Shown piece by piece: positions 1-8,532 of a stretch of DNA of 44,623 nucleotides (the first letter of the stretch is position 1; the number at the start of each line of letters is the position of its first letter). Source of the stretch: Bacteroidales bacterium UBA3844 (GTDB taxonomy: Bacteria > Bacteroidota > Bacteroidia > Bacteroidales > Paludibacteraceae); contig DGHQ01000005.1 in assembly GCA_002392915.1 (NCBI GenBank), positions 1 to 44,623 of the forward strand, read 5' to 3'. The notes beneath the pieces are model-generated. The model had not been told where the DNA came from. It ran no database searches and saw nothing but the letters and a program-made list of their open reading frames with translations. The position numbers were made by a program, and so were the translations under genes.

Positions 1-2556
1 CTCGCAGACCATCTTCCATTAAAACAAGGATTAAGACATTGAGTTGTCCATTGGAATACCCATCATAGAACCAGACTCGCAGACCATCTTCCATTAAAAC
101 AAGGATTAAGACTTTTTTGAAGCTTTTTTTTAATTTTTTTTACATCCTTCTCGCAGACCATCTTCCATTAAAACAAGGATTAAGACTACTCTCTTTTCTC
201 ATATATAAGGGGTTTGATCTGTCTCGCAGACCATCTTCCATTAAAACAAGGATTAAGACGTTATGACCGAGTCCTCTGAGGATTTCTCCAGCTCAGCTCG
301 CAGACCATCTTCCATTAAAACAAGGATTAAGACAACTCCACCAGTTCTTGAAGACGATGTAGTCGTTTATCTCGCAGACCATCTTCCATTAAAACAAGGA
401 TTAAGACCATGTCTGACGCGTGCGAACGGGTGATGAATATCCTGTCTCGCAGACCATCTTCCATTAAAACAAGGATTAAGACGACGATTATCCCGAACTC
501 ATCACTTTTGGTGACAACAGCTCGCAGACCATCTTCCATTAAAACAAGGATTAAGACAAGGTGCATGCAATCGTATTGCACCCACACGCTATTCTCGCAG
601 ACCATCTTCCATTAAAACAAGGATTAAGACGAGTACAACTCTGCCGAACCGCCTGTTGAGGTCTTCCACCTCGCAGACCATCTTCCATTAAAACAAGGAT
701 TAAGACCCCGCTCCCCCGTCAACTCACCTGCCACAGTAGACGTTCTCGCAGACCATCTTCCATTAAAACAAGGATTAAGACCTCTGCCCAGTTCTCCCAG
801 GTCGTCGTTGCCGTTGCCCTCGCAGACCATCTTCCATTAAAACAAGGATTAAGACGACAACAGCGTCACCATAGACACAAGCGTTGCCATGTACTCGCAG
901 ACCATCTTCCATTAAAACAAGGATTAAGACATACCTGCAGCAATCTTTAGGATTGAAGGAGATTCTCTCGCAGACCATCTTCCATTAAAACAAGGATTAA
1001 GACCAGTTCTGACTCCCTAAAATAATATTTATCGCCATCTACTCGCAGACCATCTTCCATTAAAACAAGGATTAAGACATCCTTTTACAAGGATTGAAGG
1101 AGATTCTTCTTTCTCTCTCGCAGACCATCTTCCATTAAAACAAGGATTAAGACTTTTGAAGAGAAAACTGGGCACTGTGCAAAATCTTTAAGCTCGCAGA
1201 CCATCTTCCATTAAAACAAGGATTAAGACAGACAAATCACAAAAAAAGAGCGTATCAAATGATACGCTCTCGCAGACCATCTTCCATTAAAACAAGGATT
1301 AAGACTTTTCCGAGAATACCCCAAGCTCTTCTACCTGTTTCTTCTCGCAGACCATCTTCCATTAAAACAAGGATTAAGACTCGTAACTTTTACCTCTATT
1401 GCTTTCATATTAATAAACCTCGCAGACCATCTTCCATTAAAACAAGGATTAAGACTCGTCATCACAACTATCAATGAGCTTTTGTAATTCGTTCTCGCAG
1501 ACCATCTTCCATTAAAACAAGGATTAAGACAATTATTGCAGAGTCCTCAGACGCTTTGGACAGCTCTCGCAGACCATCTTCCATTAAAACAAGGATTAAG
1601 ACACTTACTAAAAATAGTCTAAAATAATTCTTATGTGCCAATCTCGCAGACCATCTTCCATTAAAACAAGGATTAAGACCTCTACGAAATTATTTGCATA
1701 GAGTTTTAATATACTCGCAGACCATCTTCCATTAAAACAAGGATTAAGACTTTTGAAGCAAAAATCTCTGCTTTCGCAAAGTCGTTCTCGCAGACCATCT
1801 TCCATTAAAACAAGGATTAAGACGAAGGTTAGCCAATAGCCACCGCCGTCGAGCTCTTCAGCCTCGCAGACCATCTTCCATTAAAACAAGGATTAAGACC
1901 TCGGCAGACTGAGCCTGATAGTCGGTTGTGCCAGACTCTCGCAGACCATCTTCCATTAAAACAAGGATTAAGACAAGCTTGATCTTGTTGTCTCCAGCGA
2001 GTGACAGGGCTTCTCGCAGACCATCTTCCATTAAAACAAGGATTAAGACCCATAATACACATTTTTTTTTGTTAATAATAGCGAGTGCTCGCAGACCATC
2101 TTCCATTAAAACAAGGATTAAGACAAAGCAGATATTAGCTACAGCCCAAGCTCCGAAAAGGACTCTCGCAGACCATCTTCCATTAAAACAAGGATTAAGA
2201 CTTTCAAACTCCTTGAACGAGTACTGTTTCATTGTTTTCTCGCAGACCATCTTCCATTAAAACAAGGATTAAGACACGCCCTCTAAGAGAGCGTAGCGTA
2301 TTCCATCAGTTCTCGCAGACCATCTTCCATTAAAACAAGGATTAAGACGCTTTCGCAAAGTCGTTAAATGAGAACTGTTTCATTTCTCGCAGACCATCTT
2401 CCATTAAAACAAGGATTAAGACAATAGTTTCTATATGTTCCGCCGTTACATACACGCTCGCAGACCATCTTCCATTAAAACAAGGATTAAGACGCAGAGA
2501 CGTTGTGCACAACGTCTCTACAACAGGCCATTTTCCATTAAAACAAGGATTAAAAC
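1..2556 (+). CRISPR. CRISPR array, 34 identical 37-bp repeats plus a degenerate terminal repeat
   Basis: A 37-bp repeat starting CTCGCAGACCATC and ending CAAGGATTAAGAC recurs 34 times without a visible change, first at 1 and last at 2457-2493. Spacers are about 34-40 nt. A degraded copy lies at 2520-2556 (start altered, end TAAAAC). Decayed repeats usually mark the leader-distal end, and a repeat ending in ATTAAGAC resembles the common ATTGAAAC 3' handle. Transcription is therefore inferred to run left to right from a leader outside the window. The array is cut by the window edge and no cas gene is visible, so the subtype cannot be fixed; repeat shape is compatible with type I or III. Some spacers overlap one another in sequence (see findings). 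Confidence 0.97.
2496..2519. repeat. Perfect 24-bp palindrome before the degenerate CRISPR repeat
   Basis: AGAGACGTTGTG is followed directly by its exact reverse complement. It occupies the place of the last spacer, but that interval is only 26 nt long, so it is probably not a true spacer. Its core (AGAGACG...CGTCTCT) matches the palindrome at 2562-2589. This looks like a member of a family of short palindromic intergenic repeats. Confidence 0.8.
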
Positions 2557-2561
2557 AAGCC

Positions 2562-2589
2562 GTAGAGACGGTGCGCGCACCGTCTCTAC
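2562..2589. repeat. Perfect 28-bp palindrome after the degenerate CRISPR repeat
   Basis: GTAGAGACGGTGCG is followed by its exact reverse complement. It shares the GTAGAGACG...CGTCTCTAC ends with the palindrome on the other side of the degenerate repeat but has a different centre. It could form a cruciform or an RNA hairpin that ends array transcription. There is no U-tract directly after it. Confidence 0.8.
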
Positions 2590-2644
2590 ACAAAAATCCA
2601 ACATTCTCATCTAAGATATGTTTTTCTATTCTGAATTTTTTACG

Positions 2645-2652
2645 TATTTTTG
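2645..2652 (+). promoter_or_regulatory. Putative Bacteroidota -7 box (TATTTTTG)
   Basis: TATTTTTG fits the Bacteroidota -7 consensus TAnnTTTG and lies about 100 nt upstream of the first gene of the putative metal-uptake operon. No convincing -33 element was seen. Confidence 0.4.
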
Positions 2653-2749
2653 CAACCAGAACGAAATTGGCAATGCAACAACTCAGCCAAACAACATTTT
2701 ATAATGCGAAACGGCTGTCTGTATATATAATATGTAACACACAATCAAC

Positions 2750-3109
2750 GTGAAGGAACTTGACATCAAACGATTTAGGATAGCAAATGTCTTGCTGGCG
2801 GTTTATCTTACGATACTCGCCGGTAGCTTTATGCACTTCCATGAGTCGCAGGATGAAACTGTCATCTTCGGATGTCAAGACAATTGTCACAAACATGAAC
2901 AGTGTCACGGACACCTGATAAAATGGGTTCCCACTCATGACGACTGTTTCCTATGTGATTTCTTCCACGAATCCATTATTGTCCCACCCCCATTCTCTTT
3001 CTCGGCAGCACTGCCAGAGGTCTCAACCTCTATTTTATGGCTGTCAGAAGATGCCATCCGTCGCGAGGTGTGTCTGCCGAGCCAACGTGCCCCTCCTGCC
3101 TTTTGTTAA
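2750..3109 (+). CDS. Small His/Cys-rich membrane-anchored protein, first gene of a metal-uptake-like operon
   Basis: 119 residues, starting at a GTG with no earlier in-frame ATG. One hydrophobic segment (about residues 9-27) is followed by clusters of potential metal ligands: HFHES, a Cys/His stretch CQDNCHKHEQCHGH, and THDDCFLCDFFHE. This layout suggests a single-pass protein with a periplasmic metal-binding tail. It sits 35 nt before a TonB receptor and in the same operon as a His-rich lipoprotein, so a role in binding or delivering a transition metal is inferred. I do not recognise a named family. The start codon is the least certain part. Confidence 0.6.
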   Translation: MKELDIKRFRIANVLLAVYLTILAGSFMHFHESQDETVIFGCQDNCHKHEQCHGHLIKWVPTHDDCFLCDFFHESIIVPPPFSFSAALPEVSTSILWLSEDAIRREVCLPSQRAPPAFC

Positions 3110-3144
3110 TCTATTTTCTTATAATTAACTGAAGGGAGAAGATC

Positions 3145-5250
3145 ATGTCTTCTTCTCAACAAAAGGCAAATACAATGAGGATAAAACATACCATATTCTT
3201 TCTGCTGGTATGCTTTTCATCCCTGACTATTCATGCGCAAAACACAGATCTGGCGGATACATTTCAGCTGGAAGAGATTGTCGTGGCCGGCACAAGAATG
3301 CCGGTGACGGGAGTGGTTGCGGCCCCTTCCGTAAACATAGCTTCCGAAGAGATTAATCTGCACATGGGTCATAGCCTCATGGACGCGCTCTCCCACACGG
3401 AAGGAGTGCAGGCCATGGACATCGGTGTGGGATTCAGCAAACCGATGATCCGAGGATTGGGGTTTCAGCGTGTAGTGGTCTCGGAGAACGGTGTGAAGCA
3501 GGAAGGGCAACAATGGGGAGCCGACCATGGACTCGAGATTGACGCGTTCCATGTTGACGGGGTTATGGTCGTCAAAGGTCCGGCTTCCGTACTGTATGGA
3601 AGCGACGCTATGGGTGGCGCGATTGAAATCCTGCCTCCCGTCATTCCTTACGAGGACACTTTGTCTGGAGAAGTATTATTCCAGCATCAGAGTGTATGCT
3701 CCGGGATGAGCGGTTCGGCCATGCTTGCAATCAAACGCAAGAAAGTCTACTCCCAGATTCGATATACAGAACGTCATTGGGGAGACTATCGTGTGCCGGC
3801 AGACAGTTTCACCTATCTGAGCATGAGACTCCCTATCAATGATAGGCGCTTGAAGAACACAGCAGGTAAAGAACGAAGCGCGAACGGTCTGTTAGCCTTC
3901 CGTCATAAGAAATACGAAGGTCGGCTTAACATCAGCGACAACTATCAGAAATCAGGATTCTTCAGCGGAGCTCACGGCATCCCCAACAACAGCAACATGC
4001 TGTCGGATGGAGACAAGTGGAATATCGACCTGCCATATAGTCTGGTCAACCACTTCAAAGTGTCGAGCACCAACAAGTGGACGACAGAAAAGACGCAGAC
4101 GATGTTTGTTTTGGGATTCCAACAGAACCACAGGGAAGAATGGAGCAAATTCCATACCCACACTGTTGGGCAACAGCCTCCTGCGGTTGATCCAGACAAA
4201 GAGCTGATGCTCGACCTGCGGACAATCTCTGGCAAAATGCAATTCCGTCTCACCTCATCCGATGAATGGGAACATTATATAGGAGTGTCCGCCTCATTCC
4301 AAAAAAACGAGATCGGCGGCTACGGATTCCTTATCCCTTCGTACCGACGTGGGGAATATGGGGCCTATTATCTTGTGAATTATAAGCCGAGCGACGTGTG
4401 GGCATTCAACGCCAGCGCCAGATACGACATTAGCCATATCCACACAGAAGCCCACGGCAATGATGTCGGAGAAGTCGTTCGTGACTTCAATGATTATTCA
4501 TTGGCAATTGGAGCCGTATACACTCCAAAGGACGGGCATGAATGGCGCGGATCCATCGGACGTGCCTACCGACTCCCGTCGGCTAATGAACTGACATCCA
4601 ACGGCGTCCACCACGGAGCTTTCCGTCATGAGTTGGGAGACAGCAGTCTCGTCGGCGAACAGGGTTGGCAGGCAGATTTGTCTTATTCTCTGCGTAGGGA
4701 AAGAGTCGAATTATCTCTTTCACCTTTCTTCAGTTATTACCCACATTTCATCTCTTTACATCCGACAGGACAGTGGTCGACGCTGCCAGACGCCGGACAG
4801 ATATATAAATATGTAGACGCTCCAGCCACATTCTTCGGTGGAGAGACACGTCTCAAAGTGAAACTTGTGCGTGATCTTTTCTATCAGTTTTCTGGGGAAT
4901 ACGTGCGTACATATGATTATGAATCGCACACAGCCACTCCATTCTCCCCTCCTGCCACTATGCGCAACACCATAAGTTGGGAGCGTAAACGATGGCAAGC
5001 GTATGCGGAATGCCAGAGTGTGGCCACACAGAGACGAGTGTGCCATAATGAGGATGAGACGCCTGGATATAATCTGTTGAATGTGGGCGGCAAGGTTGAG
5101 ATTAAGATTTCTTCAAGAAAACTTTCTTTGCATGTAAACGCAAGAAACCTACTCAACACTTACCATCTAAATCATCTTAATTTTTACAGGAAAATCGAAC
5201 TGCCAGAAGCAGGAGTCGATATCCAATCAACTATTCGTTTTACTTTTTAA
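3145..5250 (+). CDS. TonB-dependent outer-membrane receptor, probably for a metal or metal complex
   Basis: 701 residues. A signal peptide ends near HAQN; a second possible start is the ATG at 3175. A TonB-box-like EEIVVAG is followed by a plug domain (about residues 50-165, including GPASVLYGSDAMGG), then a 22-stranded-type beta-barrel ending in an aromatic residue (TIRFTF). There is no N-terminal CarboxypepD-like domain, so it is a plain receptor rather than a SusC-type glycan porin. A GAAGGGAGAA stretch precedes the start. The flanking genes encode a His/Cys-rich small protein and a His-tailed lipoprotein, which suggests zinc or another divalent metal as substrate. That is inferred from context only. 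Confidence 0.85.
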   Translation: MSSSQQKANTMRIKHTIFFLLVCFSSLTIHAQNTDLADTFQLEEIVVAGTRMPVTGVVAAPSVNIASEEINLHMGHSLMDALSHTEGVQAMDIGVGFSKPMIRGLGFQRVVVSENGVKQEGQQWGADHGLEIDAFHVDGVMVVKGPASVLYGSDAMGGAIEILPPVIPYEDTLSGEVLFQHQSVCSGMSGSAMLAIKRKKVYSQIRYTERHWGDYRVPADSFTYLSMRLPINDRRLKNTAGKERSANGLLAFRHKKYEGRLNISDNYQKSGFFSGAHGIPNNSNMLSDGDKWNIDLPYSLVNHFKVSSTNKWTTEKTQTMFVLGFQQNHREEWSKFHTHTVGQQPPAVDPDKELMLDLRTISGKMQFRLTSSDEWEHYIGVSASFQKNEIGGYGFLIPSYRRGEYGAYYLVNYKPSDVWAFNASARYDISHIHTEAHGNDVGEVVRDFNDYSLAIGAVYTPKDGHEWRGSIGRAYRLPSANELTSNGVHHGAFRHELGDSSLVGEQGWQADLSYSLRRERVELSLSPFFSYYPHFISLHPTGQWSTLPDAGQIYKYVDAPATFFGGETRLKVKLVRDLFYQFSGEYVRTYDYESHTATPFSPPATMRNTISWERKRWQAYAECQSVATQRRVCHNEDETPGYNLLNVGGKVEIKISSRKLSLHVNARNLLNTYHLNHLNFYRKIELPEAGVDIQSTIRFTF

Positions 5251-5262
5251 AATTCGATCAAA

Positions 5263-5766
5263 ATGGGAAAAAATATTTTGTTTTTCGTTCTATCAGCTAT
5301 CATGTGTGTTTCATTTTCTGCTTGTGATGAAGAGGATGCGGACACAACAAAGCCAGTCATCACGTTGGATGAGCCAGAAGACGGTGATTCTCTACGTATC
5401 GGAGAAAGCGTTCATTTTGAATGTGATTTTTCCGACGACGAGGCTCTTGGCAGCTATCTGATAGAGATCCACAACAATTTTGATGGTCATGGACATAAGA
5501 CTAGAGCCGACGAGACTGTGCCATTTTCAATTAAGAAATCGTATGATCTGAGCAATCTCCGTAACACTCATGTCCACCATCATGACATTGTGATTTCAGA
5601 TAACACGACTCCAGGAGCATACCATTTGGTTGTCTATTGCACCGACGCAGCTGGCAACCAGTCTATGGTGGCTCGTGATATCATTCTGTCGCACGACGCA
5701 GAGTCGCACCATCACCACGATCACGACGATGACCATGAAGGAGAAGAACATGATCATGAAGACTAA
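5263..5766 (+). CDS. DUF4625-like lipoprotein with a His/Asp-rich metal-binding tail
   Basis: 167 residues. A lipoprotein signal (VSFSAC, cysteine near residue 20) is followed by an immunoglobulin-like beta domain containing the sequence TTKPVITLDEPEDGDS, as in DUF4625 lipoproteins. The tail is made almost entirely of His, Asp and Glu, and another HVHHH cluster lies mid-protein. It starts 12 nt after the TonB receptor stop, so the two are almost surely co-transcribed. Inferred role: surface or periplasmic capture of a divalent metal (zinc most likely) for the adjacent receptor. Family assignment is from memory of the domain's look. Confidence 0.75.
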   Translation: MGKNILFFVLSAIMCVSFSACDEEDADTTKPVITLDEPEDGDSLRIGESVHFECDFSDDEALGSYLIEIHNNFDGHGHKTRADETVPFSIKKSYDLSNLRNTHVHHHDIVISDNTTPGAYHLVVYCTDAAGNQSMVARDIILSHDAESHHHHDHDDDHEGEEHDHED

Positions 5767-5806
5767 TATTATATAGCAATATCTAAAAGAAGAGATTTAC
5801 AAACAT

Positions 5807-5845
5807 GCGAACTGGTTATGGGAATAATCGGTTCGCTTTTTTCTT
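5807..5845 (+). terminator. Rho-independent terminator after the metal-uptake operon
   Basis: GCGAAC (5807-5812) pairs with GTTCGC (5831-5836), with a further inner stem, followed directly by a T-rich run. The rest of the gap to 6137 shows only AT-rich sequence, a TAGTATACTA palindrome near 6008, and the promoter-like box at 6086. Confidence 0.75.
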
Positions 5846-6085
5846 TCTTACCACTTATTTTTTATGGCAAAATTCCACAAAATCCATCTTCAAACCTTAT
5901 TTTTTGCCCACATCACCCCAAACATCACAAAATCTATCACCACCGTCGTAATATATTCATAGAATTATCTTCTACATTCTGCATTTGAAACAGGCGAAAC
6001 AAAGTATAGTATACTACAATTTTTAGATTATATAGTTTTTATATCCGCAGTTCAAATTTTCTTTTTCGGGAATTAAAAACCGCCA

Positions 6086-6093
6086 TAAATTTG
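6086..6093 (+). promoter_or_regulatory. Putative -7 box (TAAATTTG) for the first gene of the nitrogenase-like/sulfur cluster
   Basis: TAAATTTG matches the Bacteroidota consensus TAnnTTTG, 44 nt before the cysK start. A T-rich stretch (TTTTCTTTTTC) lies where the -33 element would be. Confidence 0.5.
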
Positions 6094-6137
6094 CAAAAGA
6101 AAAAAACAAGAAACCAAGAACAAAAAATAACAAAATT

Positions 6138-7076
6138 ATGGCTAATTTTATTGAAAGTACATTGGAGTTGATTGGCAATACGCCACTTTTGAAACTCAAC
6201 AATTATTCGAAGAAGGCAGGAGTTAAAAACGCAACTATTCTTGCAAAGTTGGAGTATCTTAACCCAGCAGGTTCAGTGAAGGACCGTATCGCTCTTGCGA
6301 TGATCGAGGATGCCGAGAAGAAAGGCATTTTGAAACCAGGTGCAACAATCATCGAGCCAACATCAGGTAACACAGGTATCGGTTTGGCAGCAGTAGCAGC
6401 AGCCAAGGGATACAAGGCAATCCTTACCCTACCCGACACCATGAGTGTTGAGCGCAGAAACCTTCTTAAGGCTTACGGCGCAGAGATCGTATTGACAGAA
6501 GGAGCTAAGGGAATGAAGGGAGCCATCGCAAAGGCTGAGGAGCTAAACAACGAGATCAAGGGATCAGTCATCCTAGGTCAGTTCGTCAACCCAGCCAACC
6601 CTAAGATTCACCGTGAGACAACAGGTCCTGAGATTTGGGACCAGACAGATGGCAAGGTAGACATCTTCGTAGCAGGAGTCGGCACAGGCGGAACATTGTC
6701 TGGCGTTGGAGAATTCTTGAAGTCAAAGAATCCAAACATCAAAGTGGTAGCTGTAGAGCCTGCCACATCACCAGTATTGTCGAAAGGCACAGCAGGAGCA
6801 CACAAGATCCAGGGTATCGGAGCAGGTTTCATTCCAGAGACATTGAACACAAAGATCTATGATGAAGTGATCGCCATCGAAAACGAGGACGCATTCACAG
6901 AAGGAAGAAACTTCGCAATCAGTGAAGGAGTCCTAGTAGGAATATCTTCAGGAGCCGCGCTAAAGGCAGCTACCATCTTGGCAGAACGTCCAGAGAACAA
7001 AGGCAAGAACATTGTAGTGCTATTACCAGATTCAGGTGACAGATACTTGTCAACAGCATTGTTCTCAAATAATTAA
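6138..7076 (+). CDS. cysK: Cysteine synthase (O-acetylserine sulfhydrylase), canonical type
   Basis: 312 residues, the usual CysK length. It makes cysteine from O-acetylserine and sulfide using PLP. Visible motifs: the lysine motif GSVKDRIA, the substrate loop TSGNTG, the phosphate-binding GTGGTLSG, the CysK motif KIQGIGAGFIP, and the C-terminal SSGAALKAA and LLPDSGDRYLST. It is the first of three paralogous beta-family PLP enzymes in this cluster and the only one with every CysK motif. A promoter-like box lies just upstream and an attenuator-like hairpin set separates it from the nifB-like gene. Some thiol flexibility (S-methylcysteine formation) is known in the family, which may matter given the neighbours. 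Confidence 0.95.
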   Translation: MANFIESTLELIGNTPLLKLNNYSKKAGVKNATILAKLEYLNPAGSVKDRIALAMIEDAEKKGILKPGATIIEPTSGNTGIGLAAVAAAKGYKAILTLPDTMSVERRNLLKAYGAEIVLTEGAKGMKGAIAKAEELNNEIKGSVILGQFVNPANPKIHRETTGPEIWDQTDGKVDIFVAGVGTGGTLSGVGEFLKSKNPNIKVVAVEPATSPVLSKGTAGAHKIQGIGAGFIPETLNTKIYDEVIAIENEDAFTEGRNFAISEGVLVGISSGAALKAATILAERPENKGKNIVVLLPDSGDRYLSTALFSNN

Positions 7077-7104
7077 TCACAAATACATACATTTTCAACG
7101 TATG

Positions 7105-7159
7105 CCGATGGTAAAAAAGCCGTCGGGAAGGGAGTATAACTCCTGACTTGACGGCTTTT
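7105..7159 (+). promoter_or_regulatory. Attenuator-like pair of mutually exclusive hairpins upstream of nifB-like gene
   Basis: CCGATGG (7105-7111) can pair with the G-U-tolerant GCCGTCGG (7119-7126). The same GCCGTC is also the left arm of a perfect 10-bp stem, AAAAGCCGTC (7115-7124) with GACGGCTTTT (7150-7159), which resembles a terminator. Sharing one arm between two alternative stems is the usual design of a transcription attenuator. A copy of the first hairpin recurs at 7206-7225. Confidence 0.5.
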
Positions 7160-7205
7160 CCAAAAATCACTATCACTTAGTTTCAAATATATCTTCTATG
7201 TTCAT

Positions 7206-7225
7206 CGATGGCAGAAACGCCGTCG
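7206..7225 (+). repeat. Second copy of the CGATGG/GCCGTCG hairpin, just before nifB-like gene
   Basis: CGATGGC pairs with GCCGTCG (one G-U) around AGAAAC. It closely resembles the hairpin at 7105-7126 but lacks the terminator half. It lies 27 nt before the ATG of the nifB-like gene. Confidence 0.5.
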
Positions 7226-7251
7226 AAAGGGGGATTTATATCTAAAATTTT

Positions 7252-8124
7252 ATGACTGAAAATCAAGAAAAATTACGCAATAACCATCCGTGCTTTGCAT
7301 CTAAGCCAGGCAACCTCGGAAGAATTCACTTGCCTGTCAGTCCGGCTTGCAATATCGGCTGTCGATTTTGCAGTCGTGTGCTGAACGACACGGAACACCG
7401 TCCCGGTGTCACAGCGAAAGTGATCACCCCTGAAGATAGCATCGCCATATTGAGAAAGGCATTGAAGATATGTCCGGACATCAAAGTGGCAGGCATCGCA
7501 GGACCAGGCGACACATTGGCAACAGACACAGCCCTAGAGACATTCCGTCTGATTGACAAAGAGTACCCACAGCTGCTGAAATGTATGAGCACAAACGGAC
7601 TACTTCTAGACGAGAAGGCAGACAAAGTGATCGAGGCAAAAATCGACTCGCTGACAGTCACAGTAAACGCAATCGATCCTGAGATAGAAGCCAAGCTAAA
7701 CAAGTTTGTCATCTACCACGGCAAGAAATACGACGCGTTGGAAGGAGCCAAGATTTTGATTGAAAACCAATTGAATGGCATACGTAAGATTGCGGAGAGC
7801 GGAATCACAGTAAAAGTCAACACTGTATTGGTGCCAAGAATCAATGGAGAGCACATCGAGAAGATAGCAAAAACAGTTTCCTCTTTGGGTGCATCTATCT
7901 ACAACATCATCCCATTGATTCCGACATACGAGCTGAAGGACGAGAAAGCGCCATTCTGCTTCCAGATTGAAGAGGCAAGAAAGAGCACCGGCAAGTATAT
8001 CGACGTCTTCCGCCACTGCAACCGATGCAGAGCAGATGCTGTGGGAGTGCCAGGAGTAAGCGAGTTTTCTAAAGAGGTTTATTCAGAAGATTTTGCAACA
8101 ACAGAAACATTTTCACATGGATAA
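7252..8124 (+). CDS. NifB-like radical SAM protein (nitrogenase-type cofactor core synthesis)
   Basis: 290 residues. NifB fuses two [4Fe-4S] clusters with a SAM-derived carbide and a sulfur to make the [8Fe-9S-C] core of nitrogenase-type cofactors. Here the N-terminal HPC (Cys14), the radical SAM motif CNIGCRFC (Cys33, 37, 40), the NifB segment KVNTVLVPRINGEHI and the C-terminal CNRCRADAVG (Cys256, Cys259) are all present. The cysteines that hold the SAM cluster and the two substrate clusters in NifB therefore appear conserved. Classical NifB carries a fused C-terminal NifX domain; here that part is a separate gene overlapping the stop by 8 nt. R. rubrum methylthio-alkane reductase also has a NifB homologue (MarB). 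NifB identity is strong; the final cofactor is not known. Confidence 0.92.
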   Translation: MTENQEKLRNNHPCFASKPGNLGRIHLPVSPACNIGCRFCSRVLNDTEHRPGVTAKVITPEDSIAILRKALKICPDIKVAGIAGPGDTLATDTALETFRLIDKEYPQLLKCMSTNGLLLDEKADKVIEAKIDSLTVTVNAIDPEIEAKLNKFVIYHGKKYDALEGAKILIENQLNGIRKIAESGITVKVNTVLVPRINGEHIEKIAKTVSSLGASIYNIIPLIPTYELKDEKAPFCFQIEEARKSTGKYIDVFRHCNRCRADAVGVPGVSEFSKEVYSEDFATTETFSHG

Positions 8125-8488
8125 CAAAAAAGAATACAATGCTTTTCGAGTAGCGGCAGCCTCAACCGACGGAGGATACACCGTCGACACACATTTCGGC
8201 AGGGCCTCAGAATTCTACATATACCAGTTCTTCGAGGGCGAATGGGTCTACGTCGAGAAACGCACGGTGCCACCAGTTTGCCAGAACGGAAGTCATTCAA
8301 GGGAATCGATGGAGAAGACGGTGGAATGTTTTTCTGATTGCCAATACGTCACGGCGTCACGCATAGGAGCAGGAGCCAACGCGTTGCTGGCAGAAAAAGG
8401 AATTGTCGCAATGGCTTTGCCAGGTGAGCTGCTCGATGCTCTAGACAAAATTTACAAATACAACGAGATTCAAAACTTATTTAAATAA
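8117..8488 (+). CDS. NifX/NifB-C-terminal-domain-like protein
   Basis: 123 residues from the ATG at 8117, which overlaps the end of the nifB-like gene by 8 nt. The small alpha/beta fold of the NifX/NafY/NifB-C family is indicated by STDGG...DTHFG (the conserved HFG), an FYIYQF strand, ECFSDCQYV, and the GxGANALLAEKGI helix. Such proteins bind and carry NifB-cofactor or assembly intermediates. Because it abuts nifB it most likely replaces the NifX domain that is fused to NifB in many diazotrophs. A possible TTG start at 8093 is less likely. Confidence 0.85.
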   Translation: MDNKKEYNAFRVAAASTDGGYTVDTHFGRASEFYIYQFFEGEWVYVEKRTVPPVCQNGSHSRESMEKTVECFSDCQYVTASRIGAGANALLAEKGIVAMALPGELLDALDKIYKYNEIQNLFK

Positions 8489-8532
8489 CTGATCGTCACA
8501 ATTGAGTGGCACAAAACTAAAACATCAAAACA

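Noticed and set aside
327..2593. Many overlapping ORFs with repeated LNPCFNGRWSA or VLILVLMEDGL peptides
   Set aside because: They are translations of the CRISPR repeats in different frames; none is a protein.
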